39,897 bases of DNA, taken from contig NZ_WIWC01000047.1 of NCBI RefSeq assembly GCF_009600315.1, forward strand, positions 1 to 39,897. The letters run 5' to 3'. Made by a program: the position numbers and the translations under genes. This DNA comes from Pseudomonas helleri (GTDB lineage: Bacteria > Pseudomonadota > Gammaproteobacteria > Pseudomonadales > Pseudomonadaceae). Positions 1 to 8,269 of the stretch are shown piece by piece; position 1 is the first letter of the stretch; every line of letters starts with the position of its first letter. The notes beneath the pieces were generated by a model. It made no database searches. It was not told where the DNA came from and saw only the letters and a program-made list of their open reading frames with translations.

Positions 1-508
1 AAAGCCTTGGCTATGCAATATGATGCTCCTGCGTCAATTCAATAACCGTGTTGCACTCAGCTCCTGCAACCGCCATCTTAAAGAAAAGTCTGCCCTGCAA
101 TTTATGGGATGGAATGACACATGCGGATGACTCATTATCCACGCCGGATGAAAATTCGACCTATATAAAGGTGACTTTCATTGGGTTTTAAGTGCTAAGA
201 ACTACGCCTTGGCTGTTATCTTCTGACACGCACATTCCTGATAAACCTTAATGTGTAGAGGTCTGTGCATGTCCAGTGTATTGAACCGTTACTTAGGCCG
301 CAGTGAGGCCTGGGTGCGTTTGTAATCGCAATCATCATCATTGGAAGTTGTCGGTTATAGCGTTCACCGATATTACGGTTTTGAAGGTCCGTGGTTCTCT
401 TCAACTGGAAGTACGTGTAACTCAGTCTGAATGGGTCATGTTGTGCGCGCAGTTGCCGCACTCGTGCATGTGTGTGGCTCAACCCTATATGCAATTTGGA
501 AACCATGG
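1..508. other. Leader region before tssA with no recognisable gene
   Basis: No reading frame here gives a protein I recognise. Open frames on both strands are short and of atypical composition. One small frame, ATG at 269 to a stop near 325 (18 codons), has AGAGG about 8 bases upstream, but its product is unfamiliar. A frame open from 431 is continuous with tssA, but its first 26 codons do not look like a TssA N-terminus. The end of an upstream gene could lie in the first 130 bases, where one frame stays open to a TGA near 128. The stretch may hold a promoter for the tss genes, but I see no convincing sigma-70 or sigma-54 boxes. Confidence 0.4.
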
Positions 509-2083
509 ATGAACTTACGTACCTTGATTGCCCGCTGCTTTGGTGATCGTGACGTCTTGGCTCTTTCCCAAGAACACGTAGAACGCTGGCAACCTTTGCT
601 CAAGCCCATCAGTGCGCAATCACCGGTAGGCGAAGACCCCGGTTACGACGATGACTTTCAGTGCATGCGTGAGGAAGTCAACAAGCTCTCCGGCGCGGAT
701 CCTGATCTGGTCATTCGCCTGGCAGAGAAATTATTGACCGATAGCTGCAAGGACTTACGCATCGGTACCTATTATTTGTGGGCCCGTTTGCAGTCGGAAG
801 GCGAGGCGGGTTTGGCAGAGGGTCTTAGCCTGCTGGCGGCGTTGGTTGAACGCTATCCCGCTGACGTTCTGCCTGTGCGGGCCAACAGTCGCAAGATTGC
901 GTTGGAGTGGGTGGCCAGCAATAAGGTTTTGGACTGCCTGTCGCGATATCCAGAGGTGGTGAAGAGCGAGTCTGAGCGCACGGTGGCGGCGCTGGCTTGG
1001 TTGGAGCGCAGCCTGAGTGTTTGGCCGCAAGATCAGCGTCCTGTTCTGGATTCTTTGTATGGCGCGTTGTCTGCTCGGCTGGCGCAGTCCGGTGGAGTGG
1101 ACGCGCTGGTGCCGCAGAACACTTCCAGTCATGAGCAAAATGGGCTGCCTGTGGCCTCCATCAAGTCCGGGCGTGATTTGTTGGATAGCGGTCGGGCGCT
1201 GGCAGAGTATTTGCGCGATCAGCCTGATGGTTGGCTGGCCGCTCACCGGCTGATGAAAAGTCTGCGGTGGGACACGGTGCATCAGACTCCCCTTGAGGGC
1301 GCCAACGGTAATACGGGGTTAGTGGCGCCACGAGCAGAAAACCGGAGTCACCTCAAACGGCTATATCTGCAGCGTAACTGGACCGAGCTACTGGATCAGG
1401 TCGAGCGCGTTTACGCCGAGGGTGTTAACCATTTCTGGCTGGATCTTCAGTGGTATCTGTTCCAGGCGCTCGGTGAGTTGCCGGCGCCACAGAATAAATG
1501 GGCCGATATCACCCAGCGTGATTTGGGCATGTTCCTTGATCGTTTACCGGGACTGGAAAGCATGCGTTGGAGCGACGGCACTCCGTTCGCCGACGAAACC
1601 ACCCTCGCGTGGATTAACCAGCATGTCTGCGGTAATGGCTCCCAACAATGGATGCCTGCGCCGATAGCCGTCAACGCCACTGGCGATACCGAAGTCCTGT
1701 CGCTGGAGGCTGAGGCATTGGCGCAGGCTGACAGCGACGGCGTAGAAGCTGCGTTAGCCTGGCTCGCTGCACGTTCCGGTATTCAAAGCGGCCACCAGCG
1801 CTGGTTGTTACGTCTGCTGATGGCGCGAGTGGCTGAGCAATATGGCAAGAGCGAGTTGGCCCTGCATCTCCTGGGCGAACTGGACACCACGGCGCAACGC
1901 CATGCACTGGCTGACTGGGAGCCCGAGCTTAATTTTGAGGTCAAGGCACGTCTGCTCAAGCTGTTGCGTTTGAAAGCGCAGCGTAATGATGCCGACAAAC
2001 CCGCGCTGGCTCGGCGTATGGAGGTACTTCTGGCAGCACTGGTGGCTATTGATCCGGTGCGCGCAGCAGTGCTCTGCGGTTAA
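509..2083 (+). CDS. tssA: Type VI secretion protein TssA (ImpA/VasJ family)
   Basis: TssA proteins cap or prime the baseplate and guide polymerisation of the contractile tail in the cytoplasm. The ImpA N-terminal signature PVGEDPGYDDDF is at residues 39-50. The rest is a long helical region with a C-terminal half of the VasJ type, 524 residues in all, which fits the long TssA class. I chose ATG 509 because the frame upstream, open to 431, has no family-like sequence and a weak GGAA lies about 8 bases before 509. ATG 504 is out of frame and stops after 13 codons. tssF follows after 24 bases. The family assignment rests on the N-terminal motif and on the tssFGJE neighbourhood. Confidence 0.85.
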   Translation: MNLRTLIARCFGDRDVLALSQEHVERWQPLLKPISAQSPVGEDPGYDDDFQCMREEVNKLSGADPDLVIRLAEKLLTDSCKDLRIGTYYLWARLQSEGEAGLAEGLSLLAALVERYPADVLPVRANSRKIALEWVASNKVLDCLSRYPEVVKSESERTVAALAWLERSLSVWPQDQRPVLDSLYGALSARLAQSGGVDALVPQNTSSHEQNGLPVASIKSGRDLLDSGRALAEYLRDQPDGWLAAHRLMKSLRWDTVHQTPLEGANGNTGLVAPRAENRSHLKRLYLQRNWTELLDQVERVYAEGVNHFWLDLQWYLFQALGELPAPQNKWADITQRDLGMFLDRLPGLESMRWSDGTPFADETTLAWINQHVCGNGSQQWMPAPIAVNATGDTEVLSLEAEALAQADSDGVEAALAWLAARSGIQSGHQRWLLRLLMARVAEQYGKSELALHLLGELDTTAQRHALADWEPELNFEVKARLLKLLRLKAQRNDADKPALARRMEVLLAALVAIDPVRAAVLCG

Positions 2084-2107
2084 CTCTTACTGAACTGGAA
2101 TCTATCT

Positions 2108-3877
2108 TTGAGCATGGACAATCTGACACTGCGATATTTCGATGCCGAGATGCGTTATCTGCGCGAAGCCGGCAAAGAGTTCGCAGACGCCTTCCCTGAT
2201 CGGGCGGCGCATTTGAACCTGGACAAACCGGGTGCACAAGATCCCTATGTGGAGCGTCTGTTTGAGGGCTTCGCGTTCTTGATGGGGCGTCTGCGTGAGA
2301 AGTTGGACGACGACTTGCCGGAGCTGACCGAAGGTTTGGTGAGCCTGCTATGGCCACATTACTTGCGTACGATTCCCTCACTGTCAGTGATTGAGCTTAA
2401 GCCTGAGCTTGAGAAAATGAAGCGCAGTGAGGTCATCGCTCAAGGTTTTGAAGTGTTGTCGCAGCCCATAGGCCCACAGCGCACACAGTGCCGCTATACC
2501 ACGACCCAGGATGTGAGCCTGCTCCCGTTGAGCCTGGAAGCTGTGCGAGTGGCTCATGAACCGGACGGTCGCTCAGTGCTGCGGCTGCGTTTTGCGTGTG
2601 GTGACCTGACGGACTGTGGGCCGATAGATTTGAGTCGCCTGCCGCTCTACTTGAATGCTGATGCCCCGATGGCCAGCGCGCTGCACAAGGCACTGACCCT
2701 TGATACTCAAGCGTTGTATGTTCGTCGACCGGGTCAAACAGATCGCCAGCCTCTGGAAGGCTACTTTTCGCCTAAAGGCTTTGCCGATGAAGATTGTCTT
2801 TGGCCCAAGGGTGATAGCGCATTCAGTGGTTATCAACTCCTGCTTGAGTATTTCACCTTTCCCCAGAAGTTCATGTTTGTGACGCTCTGCGGTCTTGAGC
2901 AATTGGCCATTAGCCCGAGTACGACCTGGTTTGAACTGGATGTGGTGCTTGGCGAGTCATGGCCTCACTCGTTCAACTTGAGTGCTGAGCACATACGATT
3001 GCATGCCGTGCCCGTGATCAATTTATTCACGCTTGAGGCGGATCCTTTAGCGATAGCGCCCTTGCAGAGCGACTATCTGCTACGTCCCATGCGTTTGCAG
3101 GACGGTCATATCGAAATCTATTCGGTTGATCAGGTCACTGCGTCAAAAAATGCTGAACGTCAAGACTATGTGCCGTTCTCAAGCTTTCAGCATAAGGGCG
3201 GTATGTTGCGCGACGAAGCGCCGGAGCGTTATTTCCACACACGTTTGAAACGGGGGGCCAATGGTCTGCATGACACGTGGCTGATTCTGGGCGGTGAGGG
3301 TTTTGATAATGATTGCCTCAACGGAGCTCAAAGCCTGTCACTGCAGCTGACCGGTACTCACGGGCAACTCCCGCGCAAAGCTCTGCAAAGCACCCTGCTG
3401 GATACCTCTGCACAATCCACTCAAACCCGCTTGCGAGTGCGCAATCTGTGTGCACCCACCTTGCCGTGCTACCCACCGAACCGCGATCGATTCCACTGGC
3501 GAGTGTTGAGCCATTTGGGGTCCAACTTTTTACCCATGCTCGACAGCGCCGAAGTCTTGCGCGGCACCCTGGCATTGTATGACTGGACGGGTAGCGAGCT
3601 GAATCGACGTCGTTTGGCGGCAATTGTTGAGGTCAGTCACCACCTTATCCAGCGGTTCGAAAAAGGCTTTCTGCTGCGGGGCGTGGAGATCGAAGTCACT
3701 CTGGACGTCAATGGGTTCTCGGGTGAGGGCGATATAAGCCTGTTCGGTGAAATGCTTCATCGGTTCTTTGGTTTGTACGCCGACATCCACCTATTCAATC
3801 AGCTCACCCTGATCCTGCAACCTACTGGAAAGTGCCTGCGATGGAACGAGAACCACAGTCAGCGAATTCCCGGCTGA
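2108..3877 (+). CDS. tssF: Type VI secretion baseplate subunit TssF
   Basis: TssF (VasA/ImpG) forms the baseplate wedge with TssG, TssE and TssK in the cytoplasm. The N-terminus, with RYFDAEMRYLREAGKEFA followed by DPYVERLFEGFAFL and a LPxLTEGLxxLLWPHYLRxIPS stretch, is the classic family signature. At 589 residues the protein is full length. TTG 2108 has GGAA about 7 bases upstream. ATG 2114, two codons later, is an equally acceptable start with poorer spacing. The 3' end overlaps tssG by 37 bases, suggesting translational coupling. I see no frameshift or internal stop. Confidence 0.93.
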   Translation: MSMDNLTLRYFDAEMRYLREAGKEFADAFPDRAAHLNLDKPGAQDPYVERLFEGFAFLMGRLREKLDDDLPELTEGLVSLLWPHYLRTIPSLSVIELKPELEKMKRSEVIAQGFEVLSQPIGPQRTQCRYTTTQDVSLLPLSLEAVRVAHEPDGRSVLRLRFACGDLTDCGPIDLSRLPLYLNADAPMASALHKALTLDTQALYVRRPGQTDRQPLEGYFSPKGFADEDCLWPKGDSAFSGYQLLLEYFTFPQKFMFVTLCGLEQLAISPSTTWFELDVVLGESWPHSFNLSAEHIRLHAVPVINLFTLEADPLAIAPLQSDYLLRPMRLQDGHIEIYSVDQVTASKNAERQDYVPFSSFQHKGGMLRDEAPERYFHTRLKRGANGLHDTWLILGGEGFDNDCLNGAQSLSLQLTGTHGQLPRKALQSTLLDTSAQSTQTRLRVRNLCAPTLPCYPPNRDRFHWRVLSHLGSNFLPMLDSAEVLRGTLALYDWTGSELNRRRLAAIVEVSHHLIQRFEKGFLLRGVEIEVTLDVNGFSGEGDISLFGEMLHRFFGLYADIHLFNQLTLILQPTGKCLRWNENHSQRIPG

Positions 3878-4938
3878 AGGCCGGCGGTTTGCTGCAGGCA
3901 CTGGAGGGGCGGGTGGCTGAGGCCAACCTGTATCGCTTCTGTCAGCTGCTTGAACAAGCATTACCCAATCACCCGCCTTTGGGCAGCACCGCGCACCCGG
4001 CGGATGACCCGGTGCGTTTTCGCCCCGATCCAGGCATGGGGTTTCCGGCGGGCGAGCTCAAAGCAATAGAAATCGACCCGGATCACCCCGAGCGTCCGGC
4101 TACGGTACGCACGCGTTTGCTGGGGCTTTATGGCGTGGATTCACCTTTACCGACAGCTTTTGTGGATGACATTGCTCAGCGTCGTGAAGGGCACGAGGCG
4201 TTGGAGTCCTTTCTCGACATTTTCAATCACCGGATATTTACCCAGTTCTACCGGATCTGGCGCAAATATTCGTATCCCGCCACGTTCGAGTCTGGCGCAG
4301 CGGATGCTACATCGCAGTGCTTGCTGGGGTTGATTGGTTTGGGAATCCCCGGTACCGCCAAACAAATTGCCACGCCTGTCTCACGATTTTTGGCGTTGCT
4401 TAGCGTGATGCGTTTGCCGACCCGCAATGCTGAAGGCATCAGGGCGTTGGTGAGGTTACTGGCACCCAACACCAAAACTCAGGTAACGCCACACTGGCCG
4501 AAAAAAATTGCACTGATTCAACCCGCCAGTCTTTCCACCCAACACCCTGTTTGCTTGTCTCAGGGCACGCCTTTGGGCAGCACAGGGCAGGATGCCAATA
4601 CTCAGTTACTTCTGAATTTGTTCACTGTGGATACGCGGGAAGCCAGTGGCTGGTTGCCGGGTAGTCAGTTGCACAAAGACCTGCTGGTGTTGTTGCGTGT
4701 TTATCTGGGCTGGCGTTGCACTGCACAGCTTCAGCTGGTGCTGCCGGTGCGTTGTTTGCCCTTGCCAGTACTCGGCGGTTCACCCGTGTATCTGGGCCTC
4801 ACAGGAATGTTAGGGCTCGGATCAGACGCCTTGCAGAAGGACGATAACGAGACCGTTACGATCAATTTAGGCCGTTATCAAGGCCTACAGAGCAATCCCA
4901 GGAATAGAGAGACAGAGCATGTCGCGTACCGTTTTTAA
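3841..4938 (+). CDS. tssG: Type VI secretion baseplate subunit TssG
   Basis: TssG (VasB/ImpH) pairs with TssF in the baseplate wedge. Family marks are the early segment on one helix pattern (YRFCQLLEQALP), VRFRPDPGMGFPAGE, a LLGLYGVDSPLP segment and the C-terminal VTINLGRYQGL. The protein is 365 residues from ATG 3841, a normal length. A GTG at 3832 is in frame, but the upstream GGAA is too close to serve it. The gene starts inside tssF and ends inside tssJ (20-base overlap), so tssF-G-J are tightly packed and probably translated from one mRNA. Nothing looks damaged. Confidence 0.92.
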   Translation: MEREPQSANSRLKAGGLLQALEGRVAEANLYRFCQLLEQALPNHPPLGSTAHPADDPVRFRPDPGMGFPAGELKAIEIDPDHPERPATVRTRLLGLYGVDSPLPTAFVDDIAQRREGHEALESFLDIFNHRIFTQFYRIWRKYSYPATFESGAADATSQCLLGLIGLGIPGTAKQIATPVSRFLALLSVMRLPTRNAEGIRALVRLLAPNTKTQVTPHWPKKIALIQPASLSTQHPVCLSQGTPLGSTGQDANTQLLLNLFTVDTREASGWLPGSQLHKDLLVLLRVYLGWRCTAQLQLVLPVRCLPLPVLGGSPVYLGLTGMLGLGSDALQKDDNETVTINLGRYQGLQSNPRNRETEHVAYRF

Positions 4939-5452
4939 TGTAGGGGTGATGGTGGTGTGCGCTGCACTGCTAGGCGGGTGTGGAGTTACCCAGAAGGTAA
5001 CAGACGCCACGGTGTCCACTGCAAAGGCCATTTTTTATAAGCACGTGAAAACCTTGCACCTGGACTTCAGCGCCAGAGTGGCCCTGAACTCAGATACCAC
5101 AGAAATGAGTGCCTTATCGGTACCCACGCTGGTTCGGGTCTACCAGTTGCGTGACAAAAAGGCGGTCGAAATGGCCACTTACGATCTTCTGGTCAGTGAT
5201 GACGACAAACTGGGCAGTGAGTTGCTGGGCACCCAGGCGGTGGTCGTCAAGCCCGGGGAAGGGGTTCAATTGAACGTGCCTCTGCAAGAGCAAGCCCAGT
5301 TCGTTGCGGTGGTGGCATTGTTCCGAACGCCCAATGCGCAGACGAACACCTGGCGGCTGATATTGACTCGCGATGACCTGGACCCTGATCAGCCGCGAGT
5401 GATTGAGTTGGGGGACAACCGTTTGACGTTGCGTCCTTTGGCGAAGGACTGA
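4919..5452 (+). CDS. tssJ: Type VI secretion outer-membrane lipoprotein TssJ
   Basis: TssJ is the outer-membrane lipoprotein that anchors the TssJLM membrane complex by binding TssM in the periplasm. A signal peptide of about 20 residues ends in the lipobox LLGGC, with the lipidated Cys at residue 21. The mature part has the family beta-sandwich features, including LVRVYQLRD, a DLLVSDDDKLGSELL stretch and VVAFFR-like VVALFRTP. Length is 177 residues. The gene starts 20 bases before tssG ends. Its partners TssL and TssM are not encoded in this window, so the rest of the membrane complex must lie upstream or elsewhere. Confidence 0.9.
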   Translation: MSRTVFNVGVMVVCAALLGGCGVTQKVTDATVSTAKAIFYKHVKTLHLDFSARVALNSDTTEMSALSVPTLVRVYQLRDKKAVEMATYDLLVSDDDKLGSELLGTQAVVVKPGEGVQLNVPLQEQAQFVAVVALFRTPNAQTNTWRLILTRDDLDPDQPRVIELGDNRLTLRPLAKD

Positions 5453-5455
5453 GCC

Positions 5456-5890
5456 ATGACTGAGTCCAATCCTTCGCTCTATGAAATGCTATTGCACAAT
5501 TTCGACGGCGAGCTTGACCTGTTTCGGGTCAGCGAAGAAGACCAGTACACCTTGTCGGTCATGGACAACATTCAACGCATCCTCAATAGCCGCGCGGGCA
5601 CACTCAGTCATTTACCTGATTACGGGTTGCCGGACATGGGGTTTATTTTGCAGGGGCTGCCGGGCACAGCACATGGACTGATGAATACGATGCGTGACAC
5701 GTTGCTCAAATATGAACCGCGTCTGGACGCTGTGAGTATTGAGCTGTTGGCGCAAGTAATGCCGGGACATTTGGACTACGCCCTGGACGTGAAGCTCAAA
5801 GGAGGACAGCAAATGACCTTTGGCACGACGCTGGCGGCAGGAGGCAAAGCCCTGGTACGCCACCTGAAGCGACTGAACTACCTGTCATAG
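5456..5890 (+). CDS. tssE: Type VI secretion baseplate protein TssE (gp25-like)
   Basis: TssE is the gp25-like baseplate component that initiates sheath assembly in the cytoplasm. The protein (144 residues) carries the gp25 fold pattern: SVMDNIQRILNSRAGTLSHL followed by DYGLPDMG, then LLKYEPRLDAVSIEL. The RAG...DYGLPD segment is the conserved core of the family. AAGGA lies 7 bases before ATG 5456, and the gene starts 3 bases after the tssJ stop. I see nothing unusual in the gene itself. The next gene follows after 29 bases and has its own strong ribosome site. Confidence 0.93.
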   Translation: MTESNPSLYEMLLHNFDGELDLFRVSEEDQYTLSVMDNIQRILNSRAGTLSHLPDYGLPDMGFILQGLPGTAHGLMNTMRDTLLKYEPRLDAVSIELLAQVMPGHLDYALDVKLKGGQQMTFGTTLAAGGKALVRHLKRLNYLS

Positions 5891-5919
5891 GCTTGAACCT
5901 GTAATGGAAGGAAACTGGC

Positions 5920-7071
5920 ATGACGGGATTGTTTGAAATGCATATCCGTGTGGGCACTGATCCGCGTGGTTATAGCGAATTCAGCGCATTGCTTGATGAA
6001 GTGAGCAAACTGAATCATTCGGCCTGTCCAGATCTGGATTGGGGCAAAGTCGAGACATTGTGTCTGGCGTTGTTCCAGAAAAATGGGGCGGACTTAAACA
6101 CAGTTGCTTTTTTTACCTTGGCAAGAAGTCACCGTTACGGTCTGGAAGGCATGGCGCAAGGAATCGCCTTGATCGAGTCCCTTTGCATTGAAGAGTCGCG
6201 TGTTTGGCCAGTGATGATGTCCATGCGTCTGGACATTCTGAACGGGCTGTTCGCACAGTTGCAGCCGTTACTGCGCAGCCTTGAGATAACCTCATGGAGT
6301 CGACCTGCACTGTCGCATCTGTACGGCGAGTTGGGGCGTCTGGACGAAAAATTGACGGTTCAGGGCTTTGACTCTCTGGTTGCATTGCGGGCTCTGCGCC
6401 AACAAATCAGCAGCCTCATTCAGCGCTTGCAATGGAACACCGTGACCCATTCAGCCCTGCACATGCCGTCGCACATGCCTGAGCCAGCCGGTGTGATGCC
6501 TGTGGTGATCCTGCCCGCTATGCCTATACCCGATGTCTCTAGGCGCACATCATCTGTAAAGGCACGTCGTGTCGCACTTTGGCTATTGGCAGTGATCGCG
6601 TGCCTGCTTTTGGTCAGTGGGGTTGGATGGCGGCATTGGTTGGCTAGCCAGGAGAATGAGCGCTTGATGTCCAAGCCGGTGCGGCTGCCGAGCCTGTCTC
6701 TGTTCGATGCAGGCAGCGCCGAACTCAAGCCGGGCTCGACCAAGGTGTTGATCAATGCGTTGATGGATATCAAGGCTCAACCCGGCTGGCTGATTGTTAT
6801 TGCAGGGCATACCGACGACACAGGCAACCCGGAGCAGAATCTGAAACTGTCCCGCGCTCGTGCAACAGCCGTTCGTGATTGGATGCAGGGTATGAGCGAC
6901 ATCGCTGACAGTTGTTTTGCCGTCAAGGGATTTGCCGCCAGTCAGCCGATTGTCAGCAATGACACCGAATTGGGCCGAGTGGCCAACCGGCGTGTCGATA
7001 TCTATCTTGTGCCACAATCAGGGGCTTGTGGGCGGTCAGAAGTGATCGCTGAAACCGTGAGCAGCGGTTAA
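5920..7071 (+). CDS. ImpA-domain / OmpA-domain membrane protein of the T6SS cluster
   Basis: This 383-residue protein joins two modules. Residues 5-170 look like the ImpA N-terminal region of TssA-type proteins, with LARSHRYGLEGMAQGIALIE. One transmembrane helix follows at about 217-236 and then an OmpA-like peptidoglycan-binding domain at about 258-365, with AGHTDDTGN, LSRARATAVRDWM and GRVANRRVDIYLVP. The predicted topology is cytoplasmic N-terminus and periplasmic C-terminus. GGAAGGAAA sits just before ATG 5920. It ends 20 bases from the convergent LysR gene. The inferred role is anchoring the secretion apparatus to the cell wall, as TagL or TssL with OmpA domains do. It could instead be an accessory protein with no structural role. 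Function is inferred from domains and position only. Confidence 0.82.
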   Translation: MTGLFEMHIRVGTDPRGYSEFSALLDEVSKLNHSACPDLDWGKVETLCLALFQKNGADLNTVAFFTLARSHRYGLEGMAQGIALIESLCIEESRVWPVMMSMRLDILNGLFAQLQPLLRSLEITSWSRPALSHLYGELGRLDEKLTVQGFDSLVALRALRQQISSLIQRLQWNTVTHSALHMPSHMPEPAGVMPVVILPAMPIPDVSRRTSSVKARRVALWLLAVIACLLLVSGVGWRHWLASQENERLMSKPVRLPSLSLFDAGSAELKPGSTKVLINALMDIKAQPGWLIVIAGHTDDTGNPEQNLKLSRARATAVRDWMQGMSDIADSCFAVKGFAASQPIVSNDTELGRVANRRVDIYLVPQSGACGRSEVIAETVSSG

Positions 7072-7091
7072 TGACAGTTTTTGGAGTTCAG

Positions 7092-8006
7092 TTACAAGCT
7101 CTCCGGATCCCCAAAAAACATTTGAATCCGCGAGCGAAGCCAGCGTTCACCGGGGTCGTTGTCCTGAGCGCCGCGCCAAGCCATGTGCAATTCAAAGCTT
7201 TGCATCGCCAGTGGTGGGTCTTCGGCCCGCACGCCGCCCGCGGCAGTCAGGGCCTGAGCCGTGTAATCCGGCACGGTGGCAATGATGTCGGTGCCGGCCA
7301 GTAAGGTACTCAGGCCATTAAACTGCGGCACTGCCAGCACCACATGTCGCTTGCGCCCGAGTTTCTCCAGTTCAACGTCAATAAAGCCGCTCAAGTCACC
7401 TGCAAAGGACACCAATGCGTGGGGGCGGGCACAGAAGTCGTCCAGGCTCATAGCCCCCGGCATGGTGTCGGCGCGCAGCATTTTGGGCTTGCTGCGCCTT
7501 AATATTTTGCGTTTGGCATTGGCAGGCAGGTCGCTGGTGTAACTGACGCCCACCGAAATTTCACCGCTAGCCAGCAACGGCGGCATCAAAATGTAATTGA
7601 CCCTGCGGATCACCAACACGATACCCGGTGCCTCGGCACGCAAGCGCTTAAGCAACAGCGGCAACAGGGCGAATTCCACGTCATCGGACAAGCCAATGCG
7701 GAACACCGAGGTGCTGGTGGCCGGGTTGAACTCTGCAGCACGGCTGACAGCGGTTGAAATGGAGTCCAGCGCCGGGGACAGCAGGGCGAAAATCTCGGTC
7801 GCCCGTGCCGTAGGCTCCATGCTGCGGCCGGTGCGCACAAACAGTGGGTCATCAAACAAACCGCGCAGGCGTGAGAGTGCCGCGCTGATGGCAGGCTGCC
7901 CCAGAAACAGCTTTTCGGCCGCTCGGGTGACGCTGCGCTCATGCATCAGGGTTTCAAAGACGATCAGCAAATTCAGATCGACGCGACGCAAGTCGTTACG
8001 GTTCAT
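7092..8006 (-). CDS. LysR-family transcriptional regulator
   Basis: The protein is 304 residues. A winged helix-turn-helix covers residues 8-67 (VDLNLLIVFETLMHERSVT, then AISAALSRLRGLFDDPLFVR), and a periplasmic-binding-like effector domain fills the rest. The spacing and the PLFVRTGRSMEPT segment place it in the NodD/NahR-like part of the family. It is divergent from the oxidoreductase starting at 8270, so that gene is its most likely target. The intergenic region carries a perfect palindrome suited to LysR binding. It converges on the T6SS gene ending at 7071 with only 20 bases between. The effector cannot be read from the sequence. Confidence 0.93.
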   Translation of the reverse strand: MNRNDLRRVDLNLLIVFETLMHERSVTRAAEKLFLGQPAISAALSRLRGLFDDPLFVRTGRSMEPTARATEIFALLSPALDSISTAVSRAAEFNPATSTSVFRIGLSDDVEFALLPLLLKRLRAEAPGIVLVIRRVNYILMPPLLASGEISVGVSYTSDLPANAKRKILRRSKPKMLRADTMPGAMSLDDFCARPHALVSFAGDLSGFIDVELEKLGRKRHVVLAVPQFNGLSTLLAGTDIIATVPDYTAQALTAAGGVRAEDPPLAMQSFELHMAWRGAQDNDPGERWLRSRIQMFFGDPESL

Positions 8007-8157
8007 CTGGCAGACTTCGCAGGCGGATCAACGGTAGAAGGGTAAGGATCTTACTGACAAAACGGCTGGATCGTCACTCTGTAGATAGGATTTCGCGTTT
8101 TTACGCATGAGAAAGGGCGCATCTTGAACGGGAAATAAAGCTTTCCTGATGCAGAAA

Positions 8158-8182
8158 ATGCCTGCGGATCAATGTCAGGCAT
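8158..8182. promoter_or_regulatory. Candidate LysR operator palindrome
   Basis: ATGCCTG at 8158-8164 and CAGGCAT at 8176-8182 are perfect inverted arms separated by 11 bases. LysR proteins bind interrupted dyads of this size, and the site lies between a lysR gene and its divergent neighbour. Binding itself is inference. Confidence 0.45.
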
Positions 8183-8269
8183 GTCGACTATTAATGCTGT
8201 CTGTTAGTCTTGCCCGCAAAGCCCGGATAAAGTCCCGTGGTATTAGCGATTAATAAGGCGAGGTTTGCA

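Noticed and set aside
431..508. Upstream extension of tssA to 431
   Set aside because: The extra 26 codons are unlike TssA N-termini and no ribosome site precedes 431.
7071..7304. Small + strand frame overlapping the 3' part of the lysR gene
   Set aside because: It lies almost entirely antisense to the LysR coding region and has no ribosome site of its own.
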